Assembly: GCF_018282095.1 (NCBI RefSeq)
Contig: NZ_CP074126.1
Span: 1,746,501 to 1,810,500, forward strand
DNA from: Pseudovibrio brasiliensis
Lineage (GTDB): Bacteria; Pseudomonadota; Alphaproteobacteria; Rhizobiales; Stappiaceae
Length of the DNA stretch: 64,000 nt
Direction: 5' to 3'
Positions 25,610-34,416 of the stretch are shown here, one piece after another. Position 1 is the first letter of the stretch. The number at the start of each line of letters is the position of its first letter. The notes under the pieces are model-generated. The model was not told the origin of the DNA. It did not search any database and saw only the letters and a list, made by a program, of their open reading frames with translations. A program made the translations under genes and the position numbers.

Positions 25610-27225
25610 AAGCGCTTGGTCGGTTGCTTAACCGGGGCGACAAACCTGTTCCAACTGAGAAGGGAGCAGGGCAAGTTGCAGTTCGCAGCCTCAACCGATA
25701 TCTGCGCGATACCCGGTCCAGGGTTCTGGCAACACGTCCGGCTCCGCTTACAAACAGCAGGGATGATATTCGTTTGTCCTGGCGCCGCTGTGCGGGGCTG
25801 GCTCGTGACATCATTCAAAACTCAGGCAGGCTTAAAGGTGCTGTTGATCAGGTGATTGCAGATACGGTTGGTTCTGAGTTGCTGCTCAATCCAAAGCCGG
25901 ATTTAAGTGCTGCGGGCTATGATGCGCAGGAAACGGCTGAATGGTGCCGGATTGTTAAACAGCGCTGGAAGCGTTTCGCCTGGGACCACGCTGAATGCGA
26001 TATGCGCGGAAAGTTCACCTTACCTCAACTGGTTGACTGCTCTTTGCGCGATTACATCACCTTTGGCGAAGTGACGGGCATGCTTGATTACATGGGCAGT
26101 GCTCAGCGGGCTCGTTACGGCATTAAGGCTGGAACAAAGCTCTGTTTGTTCTCGCCTCAGAAGTTGGTTCAGGACACGCTGGAGCATGAACGTCTGTTCC
26201 AAGGTGTCTACCATGATGAGAATGGTCGTCCGATTTCCTATCTGTTTGAAGAGGCAAGAAACGGTCAAACAGCTAAAACAAGATATAGCGCCCGCGATCT
26301 GGCTGGGCGTGCTCAGGTCTTGCATATCTTTGATCCCACATGCGCAAGTGACGTGCGTGGGATCTCTGTTTTGGCCTCTGCCTTTAGAAAGCATATCCAG
26401 CACGAGATGCTTGAAGATGCCACGCTGCAAACGGCGATCCTGCAAACCTTGTTTGCTGCTGTTTTGAAGAGCGAGCTGCCATCAGAAGAGGCTTTTGCTG
26501 CAATTGATGCGATGCAGGACACAGATGCAGGCAAGGAGTTCAAAGAATCCTTTTCTGATTATCTCCTTGGCGCCTTGGATAAGTCCGCTGAAAGCTCTGT
26601 GAGTTTGGGGAGTGATCCAACGGTGTCACATATTGCGCCGGGTGAAGATTTTGAAATCAAAACGGCTGGAACGCCAGGCCCTCACTACTTGCCGTTTTCA
26701 GGATCACTTGGACGGGAAATGGCACGGGCGATTGGGATCACCTATGGCGGCTTAACCATGGATTATTCCAACGCTACTTACTCCAGTGTGCGGATGGAAA
26801 ATGCAAGCATCTGGCCGGTAGTGACCCGGCGGCGAGAACGCATTGCTGCACCAACCTATCAGGCAGTTTACGAAAGCTGGCTTGATGAGGAAGTGGGTGA
26901 GGGGCGTATCCCGTTTAAGGGCGGATATGAAGCCTATTCTGCATTGCGCGAGGAAGCATCCTGGGCTCAATGGCAAGGTCCAGCCAAGCCAACGGCAGAT
27001 GATGCAAAAAGCGCGAAGGCGTCCAGCACACGGTTGGAAAATGGCACGTCATCCCTTGCTCATGAATGCTCCGAAATGGGCATTGATGAAGAGGAGCTGT
27101 TTGAACAGCGCCTTTCCGAGCACCGGCGCTATCTGGATGCGGGCATGCGCTCACCCTATGAGCCAAAGACTTTGCAGGTAGCGGAAGTCAGCCGTGACGA
27201 AACGCAAGGGGCTAACGATGAGTGA
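25594..27225 (+). CDS. lambda-family portal protein
   Basis: 543 residues. The N-terminus (LSWRRCAGLARDIIQNSGRL, then KGAVDQVIADTVGSELLLNP) and the core TKLCLFSPQKLVQDTLEHER and LHIFDPTCASDVRGISVLAS are characteristic of lambda gpB-type portals. The family forms the dodecameric ring through which DNA enters and leaves the head. It overlaps the terminase at its start and the gpW gene at its end. Confidence 0.92.
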   Translation: MAKPLKALGRLLNRGDKPVPTEKGAGQVAVRSLNRYLRDTRSRVLATRPAPLTNSRDDIRLSWRRCAGLARDIIQNSGRLKGAVDQVIADTVGSELLLNPKPDLSAAGYDAQETAEWCRIVKQRWKRFAWDHAECDMRGKFTLPQLVDCSLRDYITFGEVTGMLDYMGSAQRARYGIKAGTKLCLFSPQKLVQDTLEHERLFQGVYHDENGRPISYLFEEARNGQTAKTRYSARDLAGRAQVLHIFDPTCASDVRGISVLASAFRKHIQHEMLEDATLQTAILQTLFAAVLKSELPSEEAFAAIDAMQDTDAGKEFKESFSDYLLGALDKSAESSVSLGSDPTVSHIAPGEDFEIKTAGTPGPHYLPFSGSLGREMARAIGITYGGLTMDYSNATYSSVRMENASIWPVVTRRRERIAAPTYQAVYESWLDEEVGEGRIPFKGGYEAYSALREEASWAQWQGPAKPTADDAKSAKASSTRLENGTSSLAHECSEMGIDEEELFEQRLSEHRRYLDAGMRSPYEPKTLQVAEVSRDETQGANDE

Positions 27226-27478
27226 TCAGGTCAAAATCGGTTCTGACATGGTTTCCATCAATCAGCCTTGTGACGTTGCAACGGCTCTTCGCAAAATTGA
27301 GCTTGTTGTTGCTGCTGGTGGTCGCCGGGAGACCGTCCGTTTCGGGCGGGATGAAGTGACCTACTCAGCTGCCAACCTGCCAGCATTGCAAAGGCTCATT
27401 GCCCAGTATGAGGCCAAATGCAGCCTTGCAGCGGGCGGCAAGGTTCGCCGCCGGGCTCGCTCAGTTCGCTGGTGCTGA
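27218..27478 (+). CDS. gpW-like head-tail joining protein
   Basis: 86 residues from the ATG overlapping the portal stop. IGSDMVSINQPCDVATALRK and VTYSAANLPALQRLIAQYEA give the helix-hairpin-helix layout of lambda gpW, including the length and the place next to the portal. It would plug the filled head and serve as the base for tail joining. Confidence 0.75.
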   Translation: MSDQVKIGSDMVSINQPCDVATALRKIELVVAAGGRRETVRFGRDEVTYSAANLPALQRLIAQYEAKCSLAAGGKVRRRARSVRWC

Positions 27479-27502
27479 ACTCAACCTCTAAGGACTTTCA
27501 AA

Positions 27503-28567
27503 ATGCCGGGAATTTTACAGGACGGCGAACTCATTCTTTATGGGTTCGTTGGCGAAAACTATTGGGATGAAGGCTTCACTGCATTGGAAGTGCTGAATGC
27601 TCTTGCGCTGCATGGCCGTGATGAGCCGATCACTGTGCGGATTAACTCAGGTGGCGGCTACACCGATGCAGGCATTGCCATCTTCAACGCTTTGAAGACG
27701 CATAAGGGCAAAGTGTCTGTCATCATTGATGCGATGGCAGCTTCTGCTGCTTCCATTATTGCCATGGCTGGTGATGAGCGCACCATGCGCACCGGGGCCA
27801 TGATGATGATCCATGATCCTGCTGGAGAAAAACGCGGTACAGCAGCAGAGCATGAAGCGATGGGTGAGCTGCTGCATAAGCAGGCTGATTTGCTTGCAGA
27901 CATCTACGCAGATGTAACCGGCAAGACATCTGAAGAACTGCGCCAGATGATGGTTGCAGAAACCTGGATGAATGGCAGTGAAGCTCAGGCTCAAGGTTTT
28001 GCAACCGTTGATGAAGCTGCCCAGGCAGTGAGTGTGTCTGCCTTTGACTACCGCACTTACAATTGCGCGCCCGACACTTTGAAACAGCTTTCCAAGACAA
28101 AGAACTGGAGCGCTGAGCCTCAGCGCTCTCCAGCGGCATCCGTCGCACAAACGACTGTTAATCAGGAGACAAAGCCTATGACGACACAACCTGCGGCGGA
28201 TGCTAACTCCGCCAGCCCTAACACCGACAAGACGCAGTCAAACGCTGCTGATGAGGCAACAGCAGAGCGTGAGCGCATCGGTAAGATCCTCAACTGCGAT
28301 GAAGCTGTGGGACGCACTGAACTTGCAAAGTACCTTGCGTTTGAGACCTCAACGAACTTTGAGGATGTCCAGAAGATGCTTGCCAAAGCTCCTAAGGCAG
28401 ACGGAACTGAAAAACCTGCAGGTGATGCGCCTAACACTCAGGCGAGTACTTACGAACAGCATCGGCTCCGGTCAAGTAATCAAGCCAGCAATTACGGTTC
28501 TCAAAAGACCACAGCAACCGCAACTCTCAACCGCGCCGACATTTTTGCCGCACGCAAGCAGGCATAA
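27503..28567 (+). CDS. ClpP-like head maturation protease with C-terminal scaffold region
   Basis: 354 residues. Residues 1-190 follow the ClpP/crotonase fold: ITVRINSGGGYTDAGIAIFN, the nucleophile region AMAASAASIIAMAG (about 80-93), MMIHDPAGEKRG with the catalytic His, and the EAQAQGFATVDEA end. Residues from about 226 are Gln/Ala/Lys-rich and helical, as in scaffolds. As in lambda C/Nu3, an internal start (28178) would give a separate scaffold from the same frame. The protease would clip the scaffold and itself during prohead maturation. Confidence 0.9.
   Translation: MPGILQDGELILYGFVGENYWDEGFTALEVLNALALHGRDEPITVRINSGGGYTDAGIAIFNALKTHKGKVSVIIDAMAASAASIIAMAGDERTMRTGAMMMIHDPAGEKRGTAAEHEAMGELLHKQADLLADIYADVTGKTSEELRQMMVAETWMNGSEAQAQGFATVDEAAQAVSVSAFDYRTYNCAPDTLKQLSKTKNWSAEPQRSPAASVAQTTVNQETKPMTTQPAADANSASPNTDKTQSNAADEATAERERIGKILNCDEAVGRTELAKYLAFETSTNFEDVQKMLAKAPKADGTEKPAGDAPNTQASTYEQHRLRSSNQASNYGSQKTTATATLNRADIFAARKQA
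28178..28567 (+). CDS. nested in-frame scaffold protein (Nu3-like)
   Basis: Inside the protease gene and in the same frame, ATG 28178 is preceded by CAGGAG with 9-base spacing. It would give a 129-residue protein, MTTQPAADANSASPNTDKTQ onward, made of a polar linker and a helix around ERERIGKILNCDEAVGRTEL. This matches the arrangement of lambda Nu3 within gene C. The internal ribosome binding site is seen; use of it is inferred. Confidence 0.6.
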   Translation: MTTQPAADANSASPNTDKTQSNAADEATAERERIGKILNCDEAVGRTELAKYLAFETSTNFEDVQKMLAKAPKADGTEKPAGDAPNTQASTYEQHRLRSSNQASNYGSQKTTATATLNRADIFAARKQA

Positions 28568-28579
28568 GGATTGCACGAC

Positions 28580-28960
28580 ATGGAAACGAAAGTTCAAGGG
28601 GCCCGTAACTGGGCCTTTTTGCTGTCCGCTGCTCATGGAAACTTGAGCACGGATACGATCACCCTTGCCAGCGGGCAGGGCACTTTGGAAGCTGGAACCG
28701 TGCTTGGCAAGGCTGCTGCAAATGGTGAGTACATCACGTCACCAGCAGCAGAAGAAGCTGGGATGGAAGGCGCCGAAACAGCAACGGCCATTCTGGCAGT
28801 TCGAACAGATACAGCCTCAGGTCCAGTCGAAGCACTGGTGGTCAATGGTTTGGCTGAGGTGAAGTCCGATCTGCTGATCTTTGATGACAGTGTTGATGAT
28901 ACTGTAAAGATTTCCGCTAAACGTGAGCAGCTGGCTGCTGCCTTCATTAAAGTTCGATAG
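28580..28960 (+). CDS. head decoration protein D-like
   Basis: 126 residues from ATG 28580 (AAGGA 9 bases upstream). Motifs such as ITLASGQGTLEAGTVLGK, YITSPAAEEAG and AILAVRTDTASGPVEALVVN are those of lambda gpD, the trimeric protein that cements the expanded capsid. It lies between the protease/scaffold and the major capsid gene, as in lambda. Confidence 0.88.
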   Translation: METKVQGARNWAFLLSAAHGNLSTDTITLASGQGTLEAGTVLGKAAANGEYITSPAAEEAGMEGAETATAILAVRTDTASGPVEALVVNGLAEVKSDLLIFDDSVDDTVKISAKREQLAAAFIKVR

Positions 28961-28971
28961 GAGCAGCGACG

Positions 28972-29982
28972 ATGCCAGGACTAGATATTTTTGACGATGA
29001 TGCATTCTCAGTTCAAAGCCTGACTGCAACCGTAAACCAAATGCCTTATCGACCTGGACAGATCAGTAAATCTGGTCTGTTTGAAGAAGACAGTGTAACC
29101 ACCACGCTGGTTTCAGTTGAGTTGAAAGATGGGAAACTGGGACTGATTGAGCCTTCGGCGCGTGGTGGCCCCGGTGAGACAACAAGCGATGACGATCGCA
29201 AGTTGGTTCCGTTTGAGGTGGACCATTATCAGCGCGATGATGCGGTAAAAGCTGATGAAGTTCAGAATGTTCGAGCCTTTGGCAGTGAAAACGAAGTTGA
29301 ACAAGTTCTGGACCGGGTGACATCCAAGATGGATCGCCATCTTGCTGATTGTGACATGACGATTGAGCATCAGCGTGTTGGTGCGATTAAGGGCCTGGTA
29401 AAGTCCCGATCTGGTGCAACATTGCACAATCTTTACTCGCGTTTTGATATTGCTGTTCCTGCTGCCATTTCTTTGAATCTGGGCAACGAAGATGCCAAGG
29501 TGGATGAACTCCTTGCCACTGATGTTCAGCATTCAATTGAAGACAGTCTTGATGCGTTTTATGACGGTTTTCACGTTTATACGGGGCGTGAGTTTCATCT
29601 GAAGCTTTGGGGCCACAAGCGTATCCGAGAAACGTTCCTTGCAACAACAGGAGCTGCTCAGCTTCGTGAGGCTGTGCCTGATACCTTCACAGTTGGTAGC
29701 TTTACGTTTGAACGTTACAAGACAGGTGCTGGTGCCAGTGCCAATGCAGGTGGAGCTTACATTGCTCATGATGAGGCACGGGTCGTGCCTGTTGGTGTTC
29801 CAGGATTGTTTATTACGCGGTTTGCACCAGCTGACTACATTGAGACGGTGAACACTCCTGGCCTGCCGCGATACGCGAAACAGTATCCGCAAGCCAATGG
29901 CAAAGGGGTGTCTCTGGAAGTACAAACCAATGCCATTTCACTTTGTACGCAGCCGGCAGCTCTTCGAAAGCTGACACTGTAA
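28972..29982 (+). CDS. major capsid protein E family
   Basis: 336 residues, very near lambda gpE. Sequence marks: LTATVNQMPYRPGQISKSGL, FEEDSVTTTLVSVELKDGKL, RGGPGETTSDDDRKLVPFEV and, near the end, VPVGVPGLFITRFAPADYIE. The protein forms the icosahedral shell. AGGAG precedes the ATG. Confidence 0.93.
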   Translation: MPGLDIFDDDAFSVQSLTATVNQMPYRPGQISKSGLFEEDSVTTTLVSVELKDGKLGLIEPSARGGPGETTSDDDRKLVPFEVDHYQRDDAVKADEVQNVRAFGSENEVEQVLDRVTSKMDRHLADCDMTIEHQRVGAIKGLVKSRSGATLHNLYSRFDIAVPAAISLNLGNEDAKVDELLATDVQHSIEDSLDAFYDGFHVYTGREFHLKLWGHKRIRETFLATTGAAQLREAVPDTFTVGSFTFERYKTGAGASANAGGAYIAHDEARVVPVGVPGLFITRFAPADYIETVNTPGLPRYAKQYPQANGKGVSLEVQTNAISLCTQPAALRKLTL

Positions 29983-30054
29983 AGCTCCTTCCAACTACAT
30001 CTCATTGAAAGGTCTGGTGGCAGTATTTTGTCGCCGGACTTTTGGAGTACGTCT

Positions 30055-30315
30055 ATGTCGAAGAAGAAGAGAATTTCTCTCCATGGCTCGATCGTTTTGA
30101 GTGGCAAGGCAATGGGGAAAGAGGAAGACTTTCGTCAGGATCGTGACAAACCCCTTCTTGCCCCTGAAGGTTATGCAGATCATCTGCTTGCCGAGGGGTT
30201 TGCTTATGTGCCTGACAAAACCAAGAAGTCGCAGGAACCTCCTGCTGGTACTGGTTCTCAGGGTAGTAAGTCTCCCAAAGACCCACCAATAGGCGGGGGA
30301 GCTGGTGACACCTGA
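30055..30315 (+). CDS. small head-completion region protein
   Basis: 86 residues from ATG 30055 with TTGGAG upstream. MSKKKRISLHGSIVLSGKAM leads to a Gly/Pro/Lys-rich tail. It sits in the place of lambda FI between the capsid and connector genes, but no similarity can be claimed. Confidence 0.6.
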   Translation: MSKKKRISLHGSIVLSGKAMGKEEDFRQDRDKPLLAPEGYADHLLAEGFAYVPDKTKKSQEPPAGTGSQGSKSPKDPPIGGGAGDT

Positions 30316-30317
30316 TC

Positions 30318-30692
30318 ATGTCTGAGCTTGATGACCTTCGGGCCGAACTCACCGATGCGGTGGATGACGTCATGGGAGAGCCAGTTTTACTGGCTTTCCT
30401 TGACGGGGAACAGCAGAGCGATCCTTTCCGCGAGAATGTAGCAGTAGATGCGATTTTGCGGTGTGGCGCCGGGCATGTGTTCAACCTTTCCAAGGGATCG
30501 AAAAAAGAACGCACCAGCCTTTCTGCAGAGCCTTCCTTTCTAGAACTTGCCCGCTCTGACTATGACGGGCCGATGCCCAGGACCGGGGACAAGGTGCAAG
30601 CCCTCACGCGTGCTGGCAAGCCGTGGTTTGAAGTCCTGGATGTTTCTGAGCGCGATGCCTCCCGTATAATTTTAGAACTTGGAGAAGCCTAA
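30318..30692 (+). CDS. head-tail joining protein (FII/neck-type, putative)
   Basis: 124 residues, beginning three bases after the previous stop. The sequence (MSELDDLRAELTDAVDDVMG, then a beta-rich part with GDKVQALTRAGKPWFEVLDV) has the short-helix plus beta-barrel look of phage neck proteins. The call rests on place between capsid and tail genes and on size. Confidence 0.55.
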   Translation: MSELDDLRAELTDAVDDVMGEPVLLAFLDGEQQSDPFRENVAVDAILRCGAGHVFNLSKGSKKERTSLSAEPSFLELARSDYDGPMPRTGDKVQALTRAGKPWFEVLDVSERDASRIILELGEA

Positions 30693-31480
30693 TGTCTCTT
30701 GCCCGAATTGCATTGCGTCACTGCGCAGTGGAGGCGCTCAAAGCGGCTGGAACGCTGGTGGGTACCAATATCCTTGATAGCAAAGTGGCAGCGCTTCAGG
30801 TGAGCAGCGATGGAAGCTTGCGCACCGATGAAGAAGGGCCGTTTATTGCCGTCTATACGGATGTTTCCAAATCGGGCGAGCTGAATGGTCGCTCATTGCG
30901 CAGCAACGGCTATCTGGATCTGGTCTTTAATTTCGGCATTACAGCTGCGATGACCCAGACCAATGATAAGGGTGAGAGCGTTGTGGTTGGTCTGGAGGTT
31001 CCAGCAACCAGCCCCAACTTTGAGTTTTTTCTTGATGCCTTAACGCGGCAAATCAAGTTCACGCTTATTGATCCGCTCAACCCATGGTCTGAGCTGCTTA
31101 AGGGATTTGCTCCCGACTTTAAGGCATGTGAAGAGCTGCGCCATGGCAATGCGCGCGATGGAGTGCGCCTGGTAAGCGGTCAGTTGCGCATAACCGTTGA
31201 GCTGGTTGCAGATCCTGTTCCTGGCGCGGCATTGCCAGAGACCGGGATCTGGAGCCGGTTTCTTGCAAAGCTTGCAGAGACTGACCCTGAGCACTGTGAA
31301 CGCTTGCAAAGTTTACTTGCCTGGAATGGGCGGGAAGAGAATGACCGGCTTTCCTCGCTGCATGGTCTGACTGGCCTTGAAGCCGATGCCTTACATCTGA
31401 CCAGTGCATCTGCACTCAATCCTTCAGCTGCCTTTTCCAATGATCTGCCGGAGAGCACTCATCGGGCCGGTTCCCTCTAA
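30692..31480 (+). CDS. hypothetical neck/tail-completion protein
   Basis: 262 residues; the first codon overlaps the previous stop. ARIALRHCAVEALKAAGTLV, EEGPFIAVYTDVSKSGEL and LDLVFNFGITAAMTQTNDKG recall proteins that end the tail tube or join it to the neck in contractile phages. The place before the baseplate gene V supports that. Unassigned family. Confidence 0.6.
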   Translation: MSLARIALRHCAVEALKAAGTLVGTNILDSKVAALQVSSDGSLRTDEEGPFIAVYTDVSKSGELNGRSLRSNGYLDLVFNFGITAAMTQTNDKGESVVVGLEVPATSPNFEFFLDALTRQIKFTLIDPLNPWSELLKGFAPDFKACEELRHGNARDGVRLVSGQLRITVELVADPVPGAALPETGIWSRFLAKLAETDPEHCERLQSLLAWNGREENDRLSSLHGLTGLEADALHLTSASALNPSAAFSNDLPESTHRAGSL

Positions 31481-31495
31481 ATTGGAGCATCCGCA

Positions 31496-32110
31496 ATGGT
31501 GCAGGACATGCCCGACTTATTTGCCGAGCTGCATTTTGAGGTTGCCGAGATCAAACGCCGCTTAGCTTCGCGTACGCGCGAAGGGGTGATTACTGAAGTC
31601 GACGCGGCCAAAGGCAAGGCACGGGTTAGGCTAACGGATTCTGATAGTCCCATGCTCACAGGCTGGTTGCCGTGGACCGAACCGGCAAGCGGGGCAAACA
31701 AGACCCACAACCCGCCTTCAGTTGGTCAGCAGGTCACAATTAACAGTGAGAGCGGAGATTTGACCGATGCTCGCATTGGGGCCGCGCTTCCAAGTGAAGG
31801 CAATCCCAGACCGAGTGCCAAAGGGGATGATTATGTTCTGGCGCAGGTTGGGGCAACAAAAATTATCATTTCAGGTGGCGGTGAACAGCTCAAGCTCAGC
31901 GTTGGAAATGCGGCCATAACATTGGTTGATGGGCAGATGACTTTCAGCGTTGCTGGCACTTCTATCACTTTGAGCCCATCAGGCATCACAACCACAGGCG
32001 ATGTGGATCTGAACGGCGGTTATGTGAAGTCTGAGGGCACCACAATCGATCACACTCACATTCATTCTGGAGTTACTCCTGGTCCATCTAAGACCGGAGC
32101 CCCTGTCTAA
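31496..32110 (+). CDS. baseplate assembly protein V / central spike
   Basis: 204 residues. The N-terminal OB-like part (GVITEVDAAKGKARVRLTDS, LTGWLPWTEPASG, GQQVTINSESGDLTDARIGA) and the beta-helical C-terminus are those of P2 gpV. The last residues HTHIHSGVTPGPSKTGAP (186-203) contain the H-x-H motif that binds iron at the spike tip of P2-like phages. The spike pierces the outer membrane when the sheath contracts. Confidence 0.9.
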   Translation: MVQDMPDLFAELHFEVAEIKRRLASRTREGVITEVDAAKGKARVRLTDSDSPMLTGWLPWTEPASGANKTHNPPSVGQQVTINSESGDLTDARIGAALPSEGNPRPSAKGDDYVLAQVGATKIIISGGGEQLKLSVGNAAITLVDGQMTFSVAGTSITLSPSGITTTGDVDLNGGYVKSEGTTIDHTHIHSGVTPGPSKTGAPV

Positions 32111-32122
32111 TTGGAGAGCACT

Positions 32123-32323
32123 ATGGAAAAGAAACGCTACCGTGTTTTGCGTGCAGGCTTCTTGCATGGAACCTATCGCCAAAAGGGGGAGGAAATTGAG
32201 CTGTTTGAAAAACAGGCTCAAGTCGATCTGCCGCCCCTTGGCATCCGGCTTGAGGAAGTGAAGAGCAAAGCGGCAAAGTCGGCATCCGCTAAAGGCAAAG
32301 CTGCTTCTCAAAAAGCTGGCTAG
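32123..32323 (+). CDS. small basic phage protein
   Basis: 66 residues from ATG 32123 (TTGGAG upstream). MEKKRYRVLRAGFLHGTYRQ starts a compact beta-like part, and the tail is a Lys/Ala-rich string. It lies between the spike and gp25 genes. No family is recognised. Confidence 0.6.
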   Translation: MEKKRYRVLRAGFLHGTYRQKGEEIELFEKQAQVDLPPLGIRLEEVKSKAAKSASAKGKAASQKAG

Positions 32324-32326
32324 AAC

Positions 32327-32701
32327 ATGGCTGGTAAGGACTTAAGTGAGACAACAGGCGGTGAAGTCTCTGGCTGGGCTCATGTGGTCCAGTCCATCAA
32401 TCGCTTGTTCTCAACTCCAAAAAACACGCGGGTTTTCCTGCGTGAGTTTGGATCTGATCTGCCTAGCCTTGTTGATGTTCCCTCAAATGATGCTGGCATT
32501 CTGGCGCTGTTTGTAGCTGTGGCAACAGCACTGGAACAATGGGAGCCAAGGTTTTCTTTAAGCACCCTCAATGTATCGCAGGCTGAGCCTGGCAAAATCC
32601 TCTTGAACCTGGTTGGAACCTATCTGCCAAGAGGTCATCACGGCGACAGTACGCCGGAAGGTGACGAGCAAGTCTTATCTGTGCCGATTACTGGCCTTTA
32701 A
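32327..32701 (+). CDS. gp25-like baseplate wedge protein (P2 gpW type)
   Basis: 124 residues. Motifs SINRLFSTPKNTRVFLREFG, SDLPSLVDVPSND and ALEQWEPRFSLSTLNVSQAE are those of the gp25 family (lysozyme-like fold without catalysis) present in every contractile tail baseplate. It lies between V and J as in P2. Confidence 0.9.
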   Translation: MAGKDLSETTGGEVSGWAHVVQSINRLFSTPKNTRVFLREFGSDLPSLVDVPSNDAGILALFVAVATALEQWEPRFSLSTLNVSQAEPGKILLNLVGTYLPRGHHGDSTPEGDEQVLSVPITGL

Positions 32702-32723
32702 CTCCCTACATCAGGAACACGCT

Positions 32724-33683
32724 ATGAGCCGTTATGCTGCGCTTGATCTGGCCACACTGCCGGAGCCCTCCGCTGTGGTGGAGCTGGACTATACTGCTTT
32801 GCTTGAAGCTCGTCTTGCGGAGCTGGACGGTCATTTGCGTGATGGTCGTTTTGAACAGGCTGAAGCTGATGAGATCATGGCTTTGGCTCGCTCCATAGCA
32901 GCATCGCCCGCCCGTTACTTAAGCGAGGCAGGGGCATCACGCGAGCTTTACATGAACGCGCGCATCAATGCGGCGGTGAGATCCGTTTTGCTTGCAACGG
33001 CAACCGGATCTGATCTTGACCATCGCGGAGCAGGGCGAGGCGTTGCCCGGCTGGTGCTGGATGATAGTGACCCTGAAAACATCATTTATGAAGATGATGA
33101 GAGTTATCGGGCGCGTATTCAGCTGGTGCTGGAAAGCTACTCTCCCTATGGGCCTGAGGGGGCTTATGTGTATTGGGCCTTGCAAGCCTCCGGTGATGTG
33201 CTGGACGTTGTGCCTTATGGGCCTGATGACAATCTGGACCCGCCAATTCCTCCAGCTGAGCCCGTGATCTGCGTCCTTTCCAGGACTGGAGACGGGGCTG
33301 CGAGTGAGGATCTGTTGAAGAGCGTTTATCAGAACCTGAAACCCGACAAGCGCAGGCCAGTGGGTGATAAGCTGACGGTGATCTCTGCAACGCCTGTTCA
33401 TTATGAAGTTGAAGCAGAGCTGCAAGTTGTTTCAGCTGCAACGGCCTCGCTCGTTGAAGAGCAAGCGCAAGCGACCTTGCAAAAGTTCATCTCAACCCGC
33501 CTGGCAATCGGTCGCCCGCTTTACCGAACCACTCTGGCAGCTGCTTTAAAGGTTGATGGTGTTGAAGAGGTGATTATCACCAAGCCTGCAAGTGATGTGA
33601 TGGTAAGCCCTTTTGAAGCGCCATATGCGTCTTCTGTCAAACTTACAGTCAACTCCATCACCGGAGGCTGGCGCAATGTCTGA
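32724..33683 (+). CDS. baseplate assembly protein J
   Basis: 319 residues from ATG 32724 (AGGAA upstream). SPARYLSEAGASRELYMNAR, NAAVRSVLLATATGSDLDHR and the later VYQNLKPDKRRPVGDKLTVI are typical of the gpJ/gp47 family that forms the wedge body of the baseplate. The next gene starts eight bases before its end. Confidence 0.92.
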   Translation: MSRYAALDLATLPEPSAVVELDYTALLEARLAELDGHLRDGRFEQAEADEIMALARSIAASPARYLSEAGASRELYMNARINAAVRSVLLATATGSDLDHRGAGRGVARLVLDDSDPENIIYEDDESYRARIQLVLESYSPYGPEGAYVYWALQASGDVLDVVPYGPDDNLDPPIPPAEPVICVLSRTGDGAASEDLLKSVYQNLKPDKRRPVGDKLTVISATPVHYEVEAELQVVSAATASLVEEQAQATLQKFISTRLAIGRPLYRTTLAAALKVDGVEEVIITKPASDVMVSPFEAPYASSVKLTVNSITGGWRNV

Positions 33684-34416
33684 TGAAAAGCCCTTGCGTC
33701 AAACGGTACTACCGCCCAACTCAGCAGCCGTTGCGGTGGCATTGGATCTTGTTGAAGATCGCATGTCTGGGCTTCCCGCTGACGTCATCCGCGATTGCCT
33801 TGACCCAATGAGGGCACCGGCAAGCCTGCTTGATCATCTGGGCTGGGAGCTTTCCGTTGATGTATGGGACCGGGAGTGGCCTGAACAAGTTAAACGCCGG
33901 GTGCTGGCCGTCTCTGAAGAGGTGCACAAATACAAAGGCACGCCCTACTCAATCAAGACTGCGCTTGATGCTCTTGGGGTCACAGCTCACTTGCTGGAGT
34001 GGTGGCAAGAGGGCGGCTCGGGTGTTCCTGGCACGTTTGAAATTACCGCTTATGCAAATGAGCAAATCTTTGCAGATGGGCCGGTACTGGATGCGCGATT
34101 ACAGGAAAACATCCTGAGCACAATCTCTGCAACCAAACCCAAATCACGGGGCTTTAGTTTCCAGATCGGGGCGCAGTTTGAAAGCTCGCTCAGTATGGGA
34201 CTTGCGGGCCGGTCCAATGCGTTTACGCAGCCCATAGGGGCAACGATCCTTCCTCAAAGCGGAACAGCCATAGGCGCTGGGGCAATGGCGCGCAGCGTGG
34301 CTTTTATAGCAAAAACAGCTGAGCCGGTTTTGCCGCAGATGGGGGCAGTGTTTGGCTGCGGTGCAACTGCGCGCGGCCATTCCTTTCTTTCACTTCATGG
34401 AGAGCTTTTGACATGA
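33676..34416 (+). CDS. tail protein I family
   Basis: 246 residues from ATG 33676. LLDHLGWELSVDVWDREWPE followed by VKRRVLAVSEEVHKYKGTPY is the signature of gpI, which joins the baseplate to the tail fibres. The C-terminal third holds a repeated Gly-rich segment (AGRSNAFTQPIGATILPQSG and two similar) not usual in the family, perhaps a contact for the fibres. Confidence 0.88.
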   Translation: MSDEKPLRQTVLPPNSAAVAVALDLVEDRMSGLPADVIRDCLDPMRAPASLLDHLGWELSVDVWDREWPEQVKRRVLAVSEEVHKYKGTPYSIKTALDALGVTAHLLEWWQEGGSGVPGTFEITAYANEQIFADGPVLDARLQENILSTISATKPKSRGFSFQIGAQFESSLSMGLAGRSNAFTQPIGATILPQSGTAIGAGAMARSVAFIAKTAEPVLPQMGAVFGCGATARGHSFLSLHGELLT

